Source of the DNA: Chryseobacterium rhizosphaerae
GTDB taxonomy: Bacteria > Bacteroidota > Bacteroidia > Flavobacteriales > Weeksellaceae
NCBI RefSeq assembly: GCF_003385455.1
Contig: NZ_QNUF01000002.1
Location: forward strand, 62,001 to 126,000
Reading direction: 5' to 3'
DNA: 64,000 nucleotides
Position 1 is the stretch's first letter, and every line of letters starts with the position of its first letter. A program made the translations under genes and the position numbers. Positions 8,572 through 15,533 of the stretch are shown in pieces. The notes under the pieces were generated by a model that was not told the DNA's origin, did not search any database, and worked only from the letters and a program-made list of their open reading frames with translations.

Positions 8572-9807
8572 ATGATTTCCTTTACTCCGTTACAAACCTT
8601 AAAAAATATCGAATTCAGAAATCTCCTTACAGGACGATTTTTCATTGTTTTAGCATTTAGAATGCTTGCCACCTTATTAGGTTGGTGGGTATACCAGCTG
8701 ACTAAAGATCCATTTTCAATAGGCCTTATTGGGTTGTCAGAGGTTATTCCTGCGGTGAGCTGTGCCTTGTATGCCGGCCATGTCATCGACATGAATGAAA
8801 AAAAGCGTCTTCTTCTGATTTGCAATTATGCTTATATTTTCCTGATCGGGCTTCTTCTTATTCCTGCATTTCTTAATGTAGAAATGCACTTCACAGGCCA
8901 TCAGATCACCTATTTCATTTATGGTGTTATCTTCTTTACAGGGATAGCAAGGGCTTTTATTGGCCCTATCGTTCCATCTATGATTCCCAGGATTGTAAAA
9001 AAAGAAAACCTTCCGAATGCTGTTACCTTGAATCAGGCAACATTTCTGATCTCTTCTGTCTGTGGCCATGCCATAGGAGGTGTTCTTATCGGGTATGTAG
9101 GAGTAAAGTGGACATTAGTCGTTATTTTATCTTTAATTTTCATTGCTTCCTTATTTTTCTGGCAACTGAACAAACAATACTCTGAAAATAAAAAGGACTC
9201 AGTAAATGTGGTGGAAAGTATGCGTGAGGGAATTTCTTATATTTTTAAAACTAAAGAAATTTTAGGGGCCTTATGTCTTGATATGTTTGCGGTACTTTTC
9301 GGCGGTGCTGTTGCTATGATTCCCGTATTTGCTACAGATATTCTGGATTCGGGAGCGGAAGGTTTCGGATTACTGAATGCGGCTTCGGATATAGGTTCCA
9401 TGTGTATCATTACTATTTTAGCTCTTGTTCCTTTACGAAAAAACCAGGGGAAAATTCTTCTGGTAGCTGTTACAGGATTTGGGCTCTGTATTATTGGGTT
9501 CGGATTATCCAAACTTTATTGGATATCATTTATGTTTCTGGTGATGAGTGGAATGCTGGATGGAATTTCTGTAGTGATCAGGGGAACCATTGTCCAGCTA
9601 AAAACCCCGGATCATATTCGTGGGCGTGTTTTAAGTGTCAATTCAATATTCATTATGTCCAGTAACGAAATGGGACAATTCGAAAGTGGGGTAATGGCCA
9701 AAGCTTTAGGAGTAGTACGCTCTGTAGTATTTGGAGGAACCATGACCGTTTTGATTGCCCTTCTTGTAGGAAGCACTAATCCCAAACTAAGAAAAATGCA
9801 ATACTAG
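8572..9807 (+). CDS. MFS transporter, EntS-like (MFS_3)
   Basis: About 411 residues with roughly 12 hydrophobic segments and the cytoplasmic loop GRFFIVLAFRMLATLLGWWVYQLT. The charged DMNEKKRLLLI loop between TM2 and TM3 matches the MFS motif A region. Overall it resembles the EntS/MFS_3 exporters (enterobactin and drug efflux). Substrate unknown, and no siderophore genes are adjacent. I start at ATG 8572: a TTG two codons upstream is part of the -7 box. No partner genes. Confidence 0.85.
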   Translation: MISFTPLQTLKNIEFRNLLTGRFFIVLAFRMLATLLGWWVYQLTKDPFSIGLIGLSEVIPAVSCALYAGHVIDMNEKKRLLLICNYAYIFLIGLLLIPAFLNVEMHFTGHQITYFIYGVIFFTGIARAFIGPIVPSMIPRIVKKENLPNAVTLNQATFLISSVCGHAIGGVLIGYVGVKWTLVVILSLIFIASLFFWQLNKQYSENKKDSVNVVESMREGISYIFKTKEILGALCLDMFAVLFGGAVAMIPVFATDILDSGAEGFGLLNAASDIGSMCIITILALVPLRKNQGKILLVAVTGFGLCIIGFGLSKLYWISFMFLVMSGMLDGISVVIRGTIVQLKTPDHIRGRVLSVNSIFIMSSNEMGQFESGVMAKALGVVRSVVFGGTMTVLIALLVGSTNPKLRKMQY

Positions 9808-9964
9808 TTTATCTCCTTCCAAAAAAATAATAATCCGAGGCAAAAACTTAACCGATTTCTTATTCTCTTGCCAACAAATTTGTGTTTTTATTAGTAAAAT
9901 TTTCTTTAAACTAATGAATACGCACAAATAAATTCATTCGTTCTATCAACAATGTAAACATTTG

Positions 9965-10005
9965 GCTAAAATACTGATTATTAAATAACAAATAAGTATT
10001 TTAGC
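9965..10005 (+). promoter_or_regulatory. Operator-like inverted repeat at promoter
   Basis: GCTAAAATACT (9965-9975) and AGTATTTTAGC (9995-10005) are perfect reverse complements separated by 19 nt. The right arm runs into the -7 box, so a bound regulator would cover the -33 to -7 region. Confidence 0.5.
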
Positions 10006-10009
10006 TTTG
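10002..10009 (+). promoter_or_regulatory. -7 box (TAGCTTTG) of micro-ORF/T9SS unit
   Basis: Exact TAnnTTTG, 22 nt before the micro-ORF ATG at 10032. No other -7 box was seen before the T9SS gene at 10332, so it may serve both. Confidence 0.6.
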
Positions 10010-10031
10010 TTAGAATATAATAATTGAATGT

Positions 10032-10163
10032 ATGATTTATAAAATATTGACTGTTGTTTTAATTGGGCCATTAATCAATATAGCCTCTGCAGAAATACAT
10101 CCTTTCCCTTCAAAATCTGAAAATATTGAAAGATTTTCTTTAAATGTATTATCTATAAATTGA
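10032..10163 (+). CDS. Micro-ORF, 43-residue putative secreted peptide
   Basis: ATG at 10032 follows a good -7 box by 22 nt. The product begins MIYKILTVVLIGPLINIASAE, a plausible signal peptide cleaved after ASA, and continues with about 22 residues ending NVLSIN. A similar-sized signal-peptide ORF precedes the second paralogous T9SS gene (12780), and a truncated one precedes the third (15414). That conserved position supports real expression. Function unknown: secreted peptide or translated leader. Confidence 0.45.
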   Translation: MIYKILTVVLIGPLINIASAEIHPFPSKSENIERFSLNVLSIN

Positions 10164-10331
10164 ACAGGTAGGGATATATTAAAATTAAGATAAAATATAA
10201 TCGTCTTATAATTAAAAAAATAAAAGCAAGGAAATCTGGGACATGGTAAAGAACAGAAAACATTCTGTTTTATGATTCCAAAAGTATTTTACCCAATACA
10301 AGACTGATGAACACCACCAAAACGACAACAA

Positions 10332-12479
10332 ATGAAAAAAATATTATTTTTTTTAATTTTCAGTATATCACAAGCATTGTACTCACAATCGGATTGCATT
10401 ACAGCGATCCCAATATGTGGGAACTCTAATATTTCCTATACCCCATCCGGCCCCGGAAATATTCTGGAAATCCTCAACCAAAACGGAGGCTGTTTAAGCA
10501 CTAATGAAAGGTTTACAGTATGGTATACCTTTAGTGTATCCACTTCAGGCACCCTTGCATTTACAATCGTACCTAATGTTCAGACAGATGATTATGATTT
10601 TGCAGTCTATGGGCCTACCAATGGAGGATGTGCTGCTCTGCAGACTCCCGATCATATTTTTGTACAACCCTTAAGATGTAATTATTCAGGTACAAGTGGA
10701 GATACAGGACTCGACCTGACTCTAAATCCACCTGCTGTATTCCCTGTCAATCCTCCGGGACAGACATCCAGTATGAATAATGGCAAATGGAGCCCTTATA
10801 TCAATGCGCTAAGTGGAGAAACATACTATCTGGTTATTGATAATTACAGCAGGTCTACCAATGGTTTCTCATTGAACTGGACGGGTACTGCAAGCTTAGA
10901 ATCTGCATTTAACAATCCTACTTTATCCCCCAACCCATTTGTCACTCCGGGAATTCCTGCTGCAGATCCTACAGAACCAAGTACGGTTATGGTATGTGGA
11001 CTTCCTACTCAATTTAATTTCCTTACTCTGAGTGCAGGAATTATCAACGGGAATAGCAGCAACTTTCAGGTAACCTACCACAATAATACCAATGATGCTC
11101 TTACGGGTGTCAATCCTCTGACAACAGCAACTGTAAATGCAACGACCACCTATTATTACAGAATTGTTTACCGTGATCCATCCAATCCGGACAATCCAAT
11201 GAACGGTTGCTTTATCAATGGAAAATTCAAATTTGTAAATGCAAGCATTACGGCTAATAATGTCACCTTACTTTCATGTAACAACAATGGGGCAAGTTCT
11301 GCAAAGTATGATCTTACCACAGCCAATGTATTTGGTGGTGCAGGAGCAGTGATTAAATACTACCCTACTCTTGACGATTTGAATGCCGGAACCAATGAAA
11401 TTACAAGTCCTACCAACTATATTTCTCCGGAAACAACAGTGTACGCAAAAGTAACTTCCGTATTCGGGTGTACTGCTACTGCTACCATCAGGCTGCAGTT
11501 TCATCCGACAGTAGTATTGAAAGATGCTCAAATGGAAAATTGTTATATCCCTGATAATGTATCTTCTTCTACTTTTGACCTTACTCATGCAGATATTGGT
11601 GTTCCCAATCCACTCCCTGCAGGAAATGTTTTAAAGTATTACAAAACAATGAATGATGCCTTAAGTCAGTCTAATCCAATTGCTATTCCTGATGCTTATC
11701 TTTCAACAAGTACAATCGTCTATGCAAGGGTTAACAATGCTCAGCAATGTTTTGCCATTGCAAAAATTACATTAATGGTTCTTCCACCGGTAAAATCTAC
11801 CGTTCTGAAAGACAAAGTGATCTGTACTGAAGCAACAACAACACTGGATGCAGGACCTGGATTTGACGGTTATGAATGGAGTACCGGAGAAACAACACAA
11901 GTCATTAACAATGTAGGAATAGGAACATATTGGGTAAAATTGAAAACAGGAAAATGTATTACTCCTCAGGAAGTCCATGTGCGCCCTAGCCTACAGCCAG
12001 TGATTTCGAATCTTGAAATAAGCAATAACACCATCAAGGTTACTGCTACAGGTGGAGTTCCTCCTTACCAGTTTTCTATTGACGGAATAAACTGGCAGGA
12101 GTCCAATTTACTCACAGGCCTGCCAAGAGGCGAGAACGCGGTGTATGTAAAAGATTCTTTCAACTGTACTCCGGTTCAGGTGACCGTTACGGTTCCTAAC
12201 CTTATCAATGCAATTACTCCTAACGGAGATAACGTCAATGATGTTATTGATTATTCAGCTTTAGCTTACAAGAAAAATCTGGTATTCATCGTCTATGACC
12301 GATACGGAAATAAGCTTCATGAAGCTAACAAAATCAGAAACTTTACATGGGATGGAACTGCCTTCGGCAAAAAAATAGCTACCGGAACCTACTGGTATAC
12401 TATCTCATGGAACGAAAACGATAAAAATAATACTGAAACCAAATATTCAGGATGGGTATTGGTGAAAAATATAGAATAA
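10332..12479 (+). CDS. T9SS type B sorted adhesin-like protein (copy 1)
   Basis: 715 residues. Signal peptide MKKILFFLIFSISQALYSQ, then a beta-sandwich N-domain (about 20-195; VWYTFSVSTSGTLAFTI, DYDFAVYGP, PYINALSGETYYLVIDNYS) of the jelly-roll type found in surface proteins. A Cys-containing linker and two FDLTTA repeats of about 85 residues (CNNN...YDLTTA...KYYPTLDDLNAGTNEI...VYAKVTS--GC) follow. Next comes a SprB-like repeat (GGVPPYQFSIDG...VKDSFNCT). The C-terminal gliding-motility/T9SS type B signal has AITPNGDNVNDVI, IVYDRYGNKLHE, WDGT, GTYWYTISW and GWVLVKN. Likely exported by the type IX system and displayed or released at the surface. No PorP/SprF-type gene follows, unlike many type B substrates. 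Long tracts are nearly identical to the gene at 15534. Confidence 0.9.
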   Translation: MKKILFFLIFSISQALYSQSDCITAIPICGNSNISYTPSGPGNILEILNQNGGCLSTNERFTVWYTFSVSTSGTLAFTIVPNVQTDDYDFAVYGPTNGGCAALQTPDHIFVQPLRCNYSGTSGDTGLDLTLNPPAVFPVNPPGQTSSMNNGKWSPYINALSGETYYLVIDNYSRSTNGFSLNWTGTASLESAFNNPTLSPNPFVTPGIPAADPTEPSTVMVCGLPTQFNFLTLSAGIINGNSSNFQVTYHNNTNDALTGVNPLTTATVNATTTYYYRIVYRDPSNPDNPMNGCFINGKFKFVNASITANNVTLLSCNNNGASSAKYDLTTANVFGGAGAVIKYYPTLDDLNAGTNEITSPTNYISPETTVYAKVTSVFGCTATATIRLQFHPTVVLKDAQMENCYIPDNVSSSTFDLTHADIGVPNPLPAGNVLKYYKTMNDALSQSNPIAIPDAYLSTSTIVYARVNNAQQCFAIAKITLMVLPPVKSTVLKDKVICTEATTTLDAGPGFDGYEWSTGETTQVINNVGIGTYWVKLKTGKCITPQEVHVRPSLQPVISNLEISNNTIKVTATGGVPPYQFSIDGINWQESNLLTGLPRGENAVYVKDSFNCTPVQVTVTVPNLINAITPNGDNVNDVIDYSALAYKKNLVFIVYDRYGNKLHEANKIRNFTWDGTAFGKKIATGTYWYTISWNENDKNNTETKYSGWVLVKNIE

Positions 12480-12503
12480 TTTTTATTGACAACCTTATCA
12501 AAG

Positions 12504-12530
12504 TCACCCCGGTCCGGGGTGATTTCTTCA
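12504..12530 (+). terminator. Terminator after T9SS copy 1
   Basis: TCACCCC-GGTCC-GGGGTGA hairpin followed by a broken T-run. Homologous to the terminator of copy 3 at 17707. Confidence 0.65.
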
Positions 12531-12696
12531 GATTTTTCCTAAAATTCCTATGATGATCGGTACTATTGAATACTTTTTTTATCCTTACTCCAATCAGATA
12601 TAAAAATATAAATGCGGATTTTATCTTTACCAGCTAAAATATATTCATACGAGGTTTCGTTTCATCTCAAAAACAACAAATACAATATTACATACC

Positions 12697-12830
12697 AAAT
12701 TCCGTTTTCTTTAAATATATCTCAAAATCTTTAATTTAACATTATTTATTTTCTATATTTGCTGATAAAATATCCCCTTATGAATAAACCTTTACTAATT
12801 TTATGCTTTTTAATAGCAAGTTTTGGAGCA
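12697..12830 (+). repeat. Promoter-plus-micropeptide cassette, copy A
   Basis: Shares the block TTTCTTTAAATATATCTC and the following CTTTAATTTAAC, the TATATTTG box and the ATGAATAAAC-TTTACTA start with 15336-15441. This indicates duplication of a promoter and leader together with the downstream T9SS gene. Confidence 0.75.
12754..12761 (+). promoter_or_regulatory. -7 box (TATATTTG)
   Basis: Exact TAnnTTTG 18 nt upstream of ATG 12780. The identical box and spacing recur at 15387. Confidence 0.7.
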
Positions 12831-12971
12831 CGGGGCCATACTGCTGTAGATAAATCCCCACAAAACACTGATTTACAAACCGATAAAACAATATCTTTTG
12901 ACCGGTCTTTAATTTCAATCCTCCATTTAGAAAATGCGTTATATCAACTGAATTCAAGCAGGACAACATAG
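12780..12971 (+). CDS. Small secreted peptide (63 residues)
   Basis: Starts MNKPLLILCFLIASFGARGHTA, a signal peptide, followed by a 40-residue polar tail (VDKSPQNTDLQTDKTISFDRSLISIL...) without Cys. I use ATG 12780; an in-frame TTG at 12759 is inside the -7 box. The next gene, T9SS copy 2, starts 140 nt downstream with no terminator between them, so the two are probably cotranscribed. Function unknown. Confidence 0.6.
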   Translation: MNKPLLILCFLIASFGARGHTAVDKSPQNTDLQTDKTISFDRSLISILHLENALYQLNSSRTT

Positions 12972-13111
12972 AAATAAACAGACCTCAAAACTCAATTCCC
13001 TCCAAGCACTCAGATGAACAATTGACCACTTCCGACATACAACCGGTTGGGGAAAAAAGCTAATTTAAACCTAAACAATAGATAAGGATTGAAAATTCTA
13101 AACTGATCAAA

Positions 13112-15202
13112 ATGAAAAAATATCTACTGATTCTAATATTATTTATTACTCAGGCCGTCTCAGCACAACAGGATTGTATCACAGCACTTTCTGTTTGCGG
13201 AAACTCTGACATATCCTACATTCCTGATGGACCGGGAATCCAGGAATTACCTGAATCAAACTGCGGTACTTATCAAGAAAGATATTCTGTATGGTATAAG
13301 TTTACCGTAGCTACTGCAGGAACTTTAACTTTTGCTATCACACCGGCTACCAGTTCTGATTATGACTGGTATGTATGGGGACCTAATATAACATGTGCCA
13401 ACAAAGGAAATACAATCAGATGTTCAACACCAGGTGGGACTGGAGCTACAGGTCTGAATATGACCTCAACTGATCCTTATGATTACTTTGGGCAGCCAGG
13501 TTCCAATGCTGATGGCTGGGCAAAATATATGGATGTTTTACCAGGAGAAACTTACTATCTACTCGTAAACAACTATAGCTTTAACATCACGGGATTCTCT
13601 TTAACATGGGGAGGTACTGCGTCTTTGGCTTCTCCATTCAACGATCCGGCACTTACGCCATTCCCATTCATCACACCTGGAGTTCCTAATGCCAACCCAA
13701 CTGATCCAAATGAAGTAGTTATCTGTACCGATCCGGCTGTTTTTGACTTTAGTACTTTAACTGCTGGTATTGTTAATGGTAATGCTAACTTTTTTGTGAC
13801 TTATCACACCAGTCAAAATGACGCCCTTGCAGGAAACAACCCAATTTTAACTCCTCAAACTGTAAATACAACAACTGTTTATTACTACAGTATTCACTAT
13901 GAAGATCCTACCGATCCGAATAACCCGATAAATTCATGTAGGCAAATTGGTAAGTTTAAATTCAAGCAAGGAAATATTACTGCTACCGATGCCACACTAA
14001 CCATGTGTAACAATAATGGTGTAGGTACCGCAACTTTTGACCTTACCACAGCCAATGTCTTTGATGACCCGGCAGGTACAGCGATAAAAAAATATTATCC
14101 TACCATGGCTGACCTTAATGCAGGAACCAACGAAATTACAAACCCTTATGCTTATTTATCTTCAACGAATGTAGTATTTGTATCGGTAACTACTCCTCAG
14201 GGATGTTCGGACGTAGCACAAATCAATCTTAATCTTTATGCTGTCGTTGTTGTAAATGACGCCGAGCTTAGAACATGTTTTATTGAAACAAATCCTTCTA
14301 CAGGGTCATTCAACCTTAACAATGCATTAGTAACCAATCAGCCAGGTGCTATAAAAAAATATTTCCCATCATTCACTGATGCCATAGATCAGACTAATGA
14401 AATATTAAACTTTACAGACTATATTGCTCCCAATGGTGTAATCTATGTAAGAGTATCTGACAACCGAGGCTGCTATTCTATTGCCAAAGTTACTCTAACA
14501 GTACTTCCTCCTGTAAAATCTGATATTTTAGCAGACAAGATCATCTGTATGGAAGATACAACAACGTTAGATGCGGGACCTGGATTTAAAAGCTATGAAT
14601 GGAGCACAGGAGCAACTACTCAGTCCATTTCTAATGTAGGAGTAGGTACTTACTGGGTAAAACTGAAAACCGGAGACTGTATTGCTTTACAAACTGTAAA
14701 AGTATATCCATCGGAACAGCCGGTAGTAGCGAGTATTGATATTTCAAACAGTACTGTAAGCATCAATGTTATAGGAGGAACTCCTGCTTACAAATATTCT
14801 ATGGATAATATCAACTGGCAGGAATCCAATACATTCACCAATATCTCAAGAGGAAATCACAAAGTATATGTAAAAGATGCTTATGACTGTGATCCCATTG
14901 AAATTTCTGTGGTTGTTCCTAATCTTATTAATGTTATTACTCCAAATGGAGATGGGGTAAATGATGTAGTAGATTATTCTGCAATGGCGGATAAACAGAA
15001 TCTTATATTGAATATCTTCGATAGATACGGAACTAAAATCCATCAGGGAGACAAATCTAACGGATACAAATGGGATGGAACTATTGCCGGTAAAAAAATT
15101 CCAACAGGAACATACTGGTATTCTGTAACCTGGAGTGAAAATGATAAAAAGAATACTCCTTTCAAATTCACAGGATGGATTATGGTAAAAAACAGAGAAT
15201 AA
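13112..15202 (+). CDS. T9SS type B sorted adhesin-like protein (copy 2)
   Basis: 696 residues, same plan as copy 1: signal peptide (MKKYLLILILFITQAVSAQ), N-terminal beta-sandwich (ALSVCGNSDISYIPDG..., YYLLVNNYSFNITGFSLTW), linker, two FDLTTA repeats, a SprB-like repeat (GGTPAYKYSMDN) and a type B tail (VITPNGDGVNDVVDYSA, IFDRYGTKIHQ, KWDGT, GTYWYSVTW, GWIMVKN). The tail and second repeat are closer to the lectin protein at 22501 than to copies 1 and 3, although the N-domain belongs with copies 1 and 3. Predicted T9SS export; ligand unknown. Confidence 0.9.
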   Translation: MKKYLLILILFITQAVSAQQDCITALSVCGNSDISYIPDGPGIQELPESNCGTYQERYSVWYKFTVATAGTLTFAITPATSSDYDWYVWGPNITCANKGNTIRCSTPGGTGATGLNMTSTDPYDYFGQPGSNADGWAKYMDVLPGETYYLLVNNYSFNITGFSLTWGGTASLASPFNDPALTPFPFITPGVPNANPTDPNEVVICTDPAVFDFSTLTAGIVNGNANFFVTYHTSQNDALAGNNPILTPQTVNTTTVYYYSIHYEDPTDPNNPINSCRQIGKFKFKQGNITATDATLTMCNNNGVGTATFDLTTANVFDDPAGTAIKKYYPTMADLNAGTNEITNPYAYLSSTNVVFVSVTTPQGCSDVAQINLNLYAVVVVNDAELRTCFIETNPSTGSFNLNNALVTNQPGAIKKYFPSFTDAIDQTNEILNFTDYIAPNGVIYVRVSDNRGCYSIAKVTLTVLPPVKSDILADKIICMEDTTTLDAGPGFKSYEWSTGATTQSISNVGVGTYWVKLKTGDCIALQTVKVYPSEQPVVASIDISNSTVSINVIGGTPAYKYSMDNINWQESNTFTNISRGNHKVYVKDAYDCDPIEISVVVPNLINVITPNGDGVNDVVDYSAMADKQNLILNIFDRYGTKIHQGDKSNGYKWDGTIAGKKIPTGTYWYSVTWSENDKKNTPFKFTGWIMVKNRE

Positions 15203-15242
15203 TACACTGATTACTTAGTGATTAACCCAACAAACATATTTC

Positions 15243-15281
15243 AAACTCAGGATAGGGATTCTATTCTGAGTTTGTTTTTTT
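15243..15281 (+). terminator. Terminator after T9SS copy 2
   Basis: AAACTCAGgATAG pairs with CTATtCTGAGTTT around GGATT, followed by G and a T-run. Confidence 0.75.
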
Positions 15282-15335
15282 ATTCCCATAAATATTGGAT
15301 CAACAACAATATTATTTTTTTACGTAACAAACCAT

Positions 15336-15441
15336 CACTTTCTTTAAATATATCTCAAAATCTTTAATTTAACGTTAATAATTTTTTATATTTGCTACAC
15401 AAAATATCCGCTTATGAATAAACTTTTACTATTTTTATCTT
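15336..15441 (+). repeat. Promoter-plus-micropeptide cassette, copy B
   Basis: Near-identical to 12697-12830 through the upstream AT-rich block, the -7 box and the first codons of the peptide ORF. It then diverges into a stop codon. Confidence 0.75.
15387..15394 (+). promoter_or_regulatory. -7 box (TATATTTG)
   Basis: Exact TAnnTTTG at the same distance from the remnant ORF start as in the 12754 cassette. Confidence 0.65.
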
Positions 15442-15449
15442 TTACGTAA
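15414..15449 (+). pseudogene. Truncated micropeptide ORF (11 residues)
   Basis: MNKLLLFLSFT followed by TAA. It aligns with the first residues of the 63-residue peptide at 12780 and then stops. It is either a decayed copy or a translated leader; the stop codon overlaps the left arm of a terminator-like hairpin. Confidence 0.5.
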
Positions 15450-15495
15450 AAAACAAAGAGCACCTTCCAACAGAACTGCTCTCATTTTGTTTTTT
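15448..15495 (+). terminator. Attenuator-like hairpin upstream of T9SS copy 3
   Basis: AAAAAACAAAGAGCA pairs with TGCTCT-(CA)-TTTTGTTTTTT around a 14-nt loop. It lies between the short leader ORF and the start of the large gene at 15534, so it could terminate transcription early. Confidence 0.5.
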
Positions 15496-15533
15496 AGCCC
15501 CTTCAATTTTGTTTTAAAAAAATCATTTCAACA

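Larger units (their letters stand above)
9808..10331. other. 524-bp intergenic region with dyad, promoter and micro-ORF
   Basis: Holds an 11-bp inverted repeat (9965-10005) whose right arm overlaps a -7 box (10002-10009), then a 43-codon signal-peptide ORF (10032-10163). About 170 bp of AT-rich leader follow before the T9SS gene at 10332. Nothing else recognised. Confidence 0.6.
12480..12779. other. Intergenic region between T9SS copy 1 and micropeptide gene
   Basis: Contains the terminator of copy 1 (12504-12530). From about 12697 to the micropeptide start it carries an AT-rich promoter block that is nearly the same as 15336-15413. No gene seen. Confidence 0.6.
15203..15533. other. 331-bp region with terminator, duplicated promoter cassette and attenuator-like hairpin
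   Basis: Holds the copy 2 terminator, the second promoter cassette (15336-15441), an 11-residue remnant ORF and a hairpin ending in Ts just before T9SS copy 3. Each is listed separately. Confidence 0.6.

Noticed and set aside
10032-10163. Treating the 43-codon ORF as a fragment of a larger gene
   Set aside because: Frame is closed on both sides, it has its own -7 box and signal peptide, and no similarity to the T9SS gene downstream.
11274-11588. Minus-strand ORF repeated at 16479-16793 with similar sequence
   Set aside because: The two antisense frames look conserved only because the sense T9SS genes are nearly identical there; no promoter or domain.
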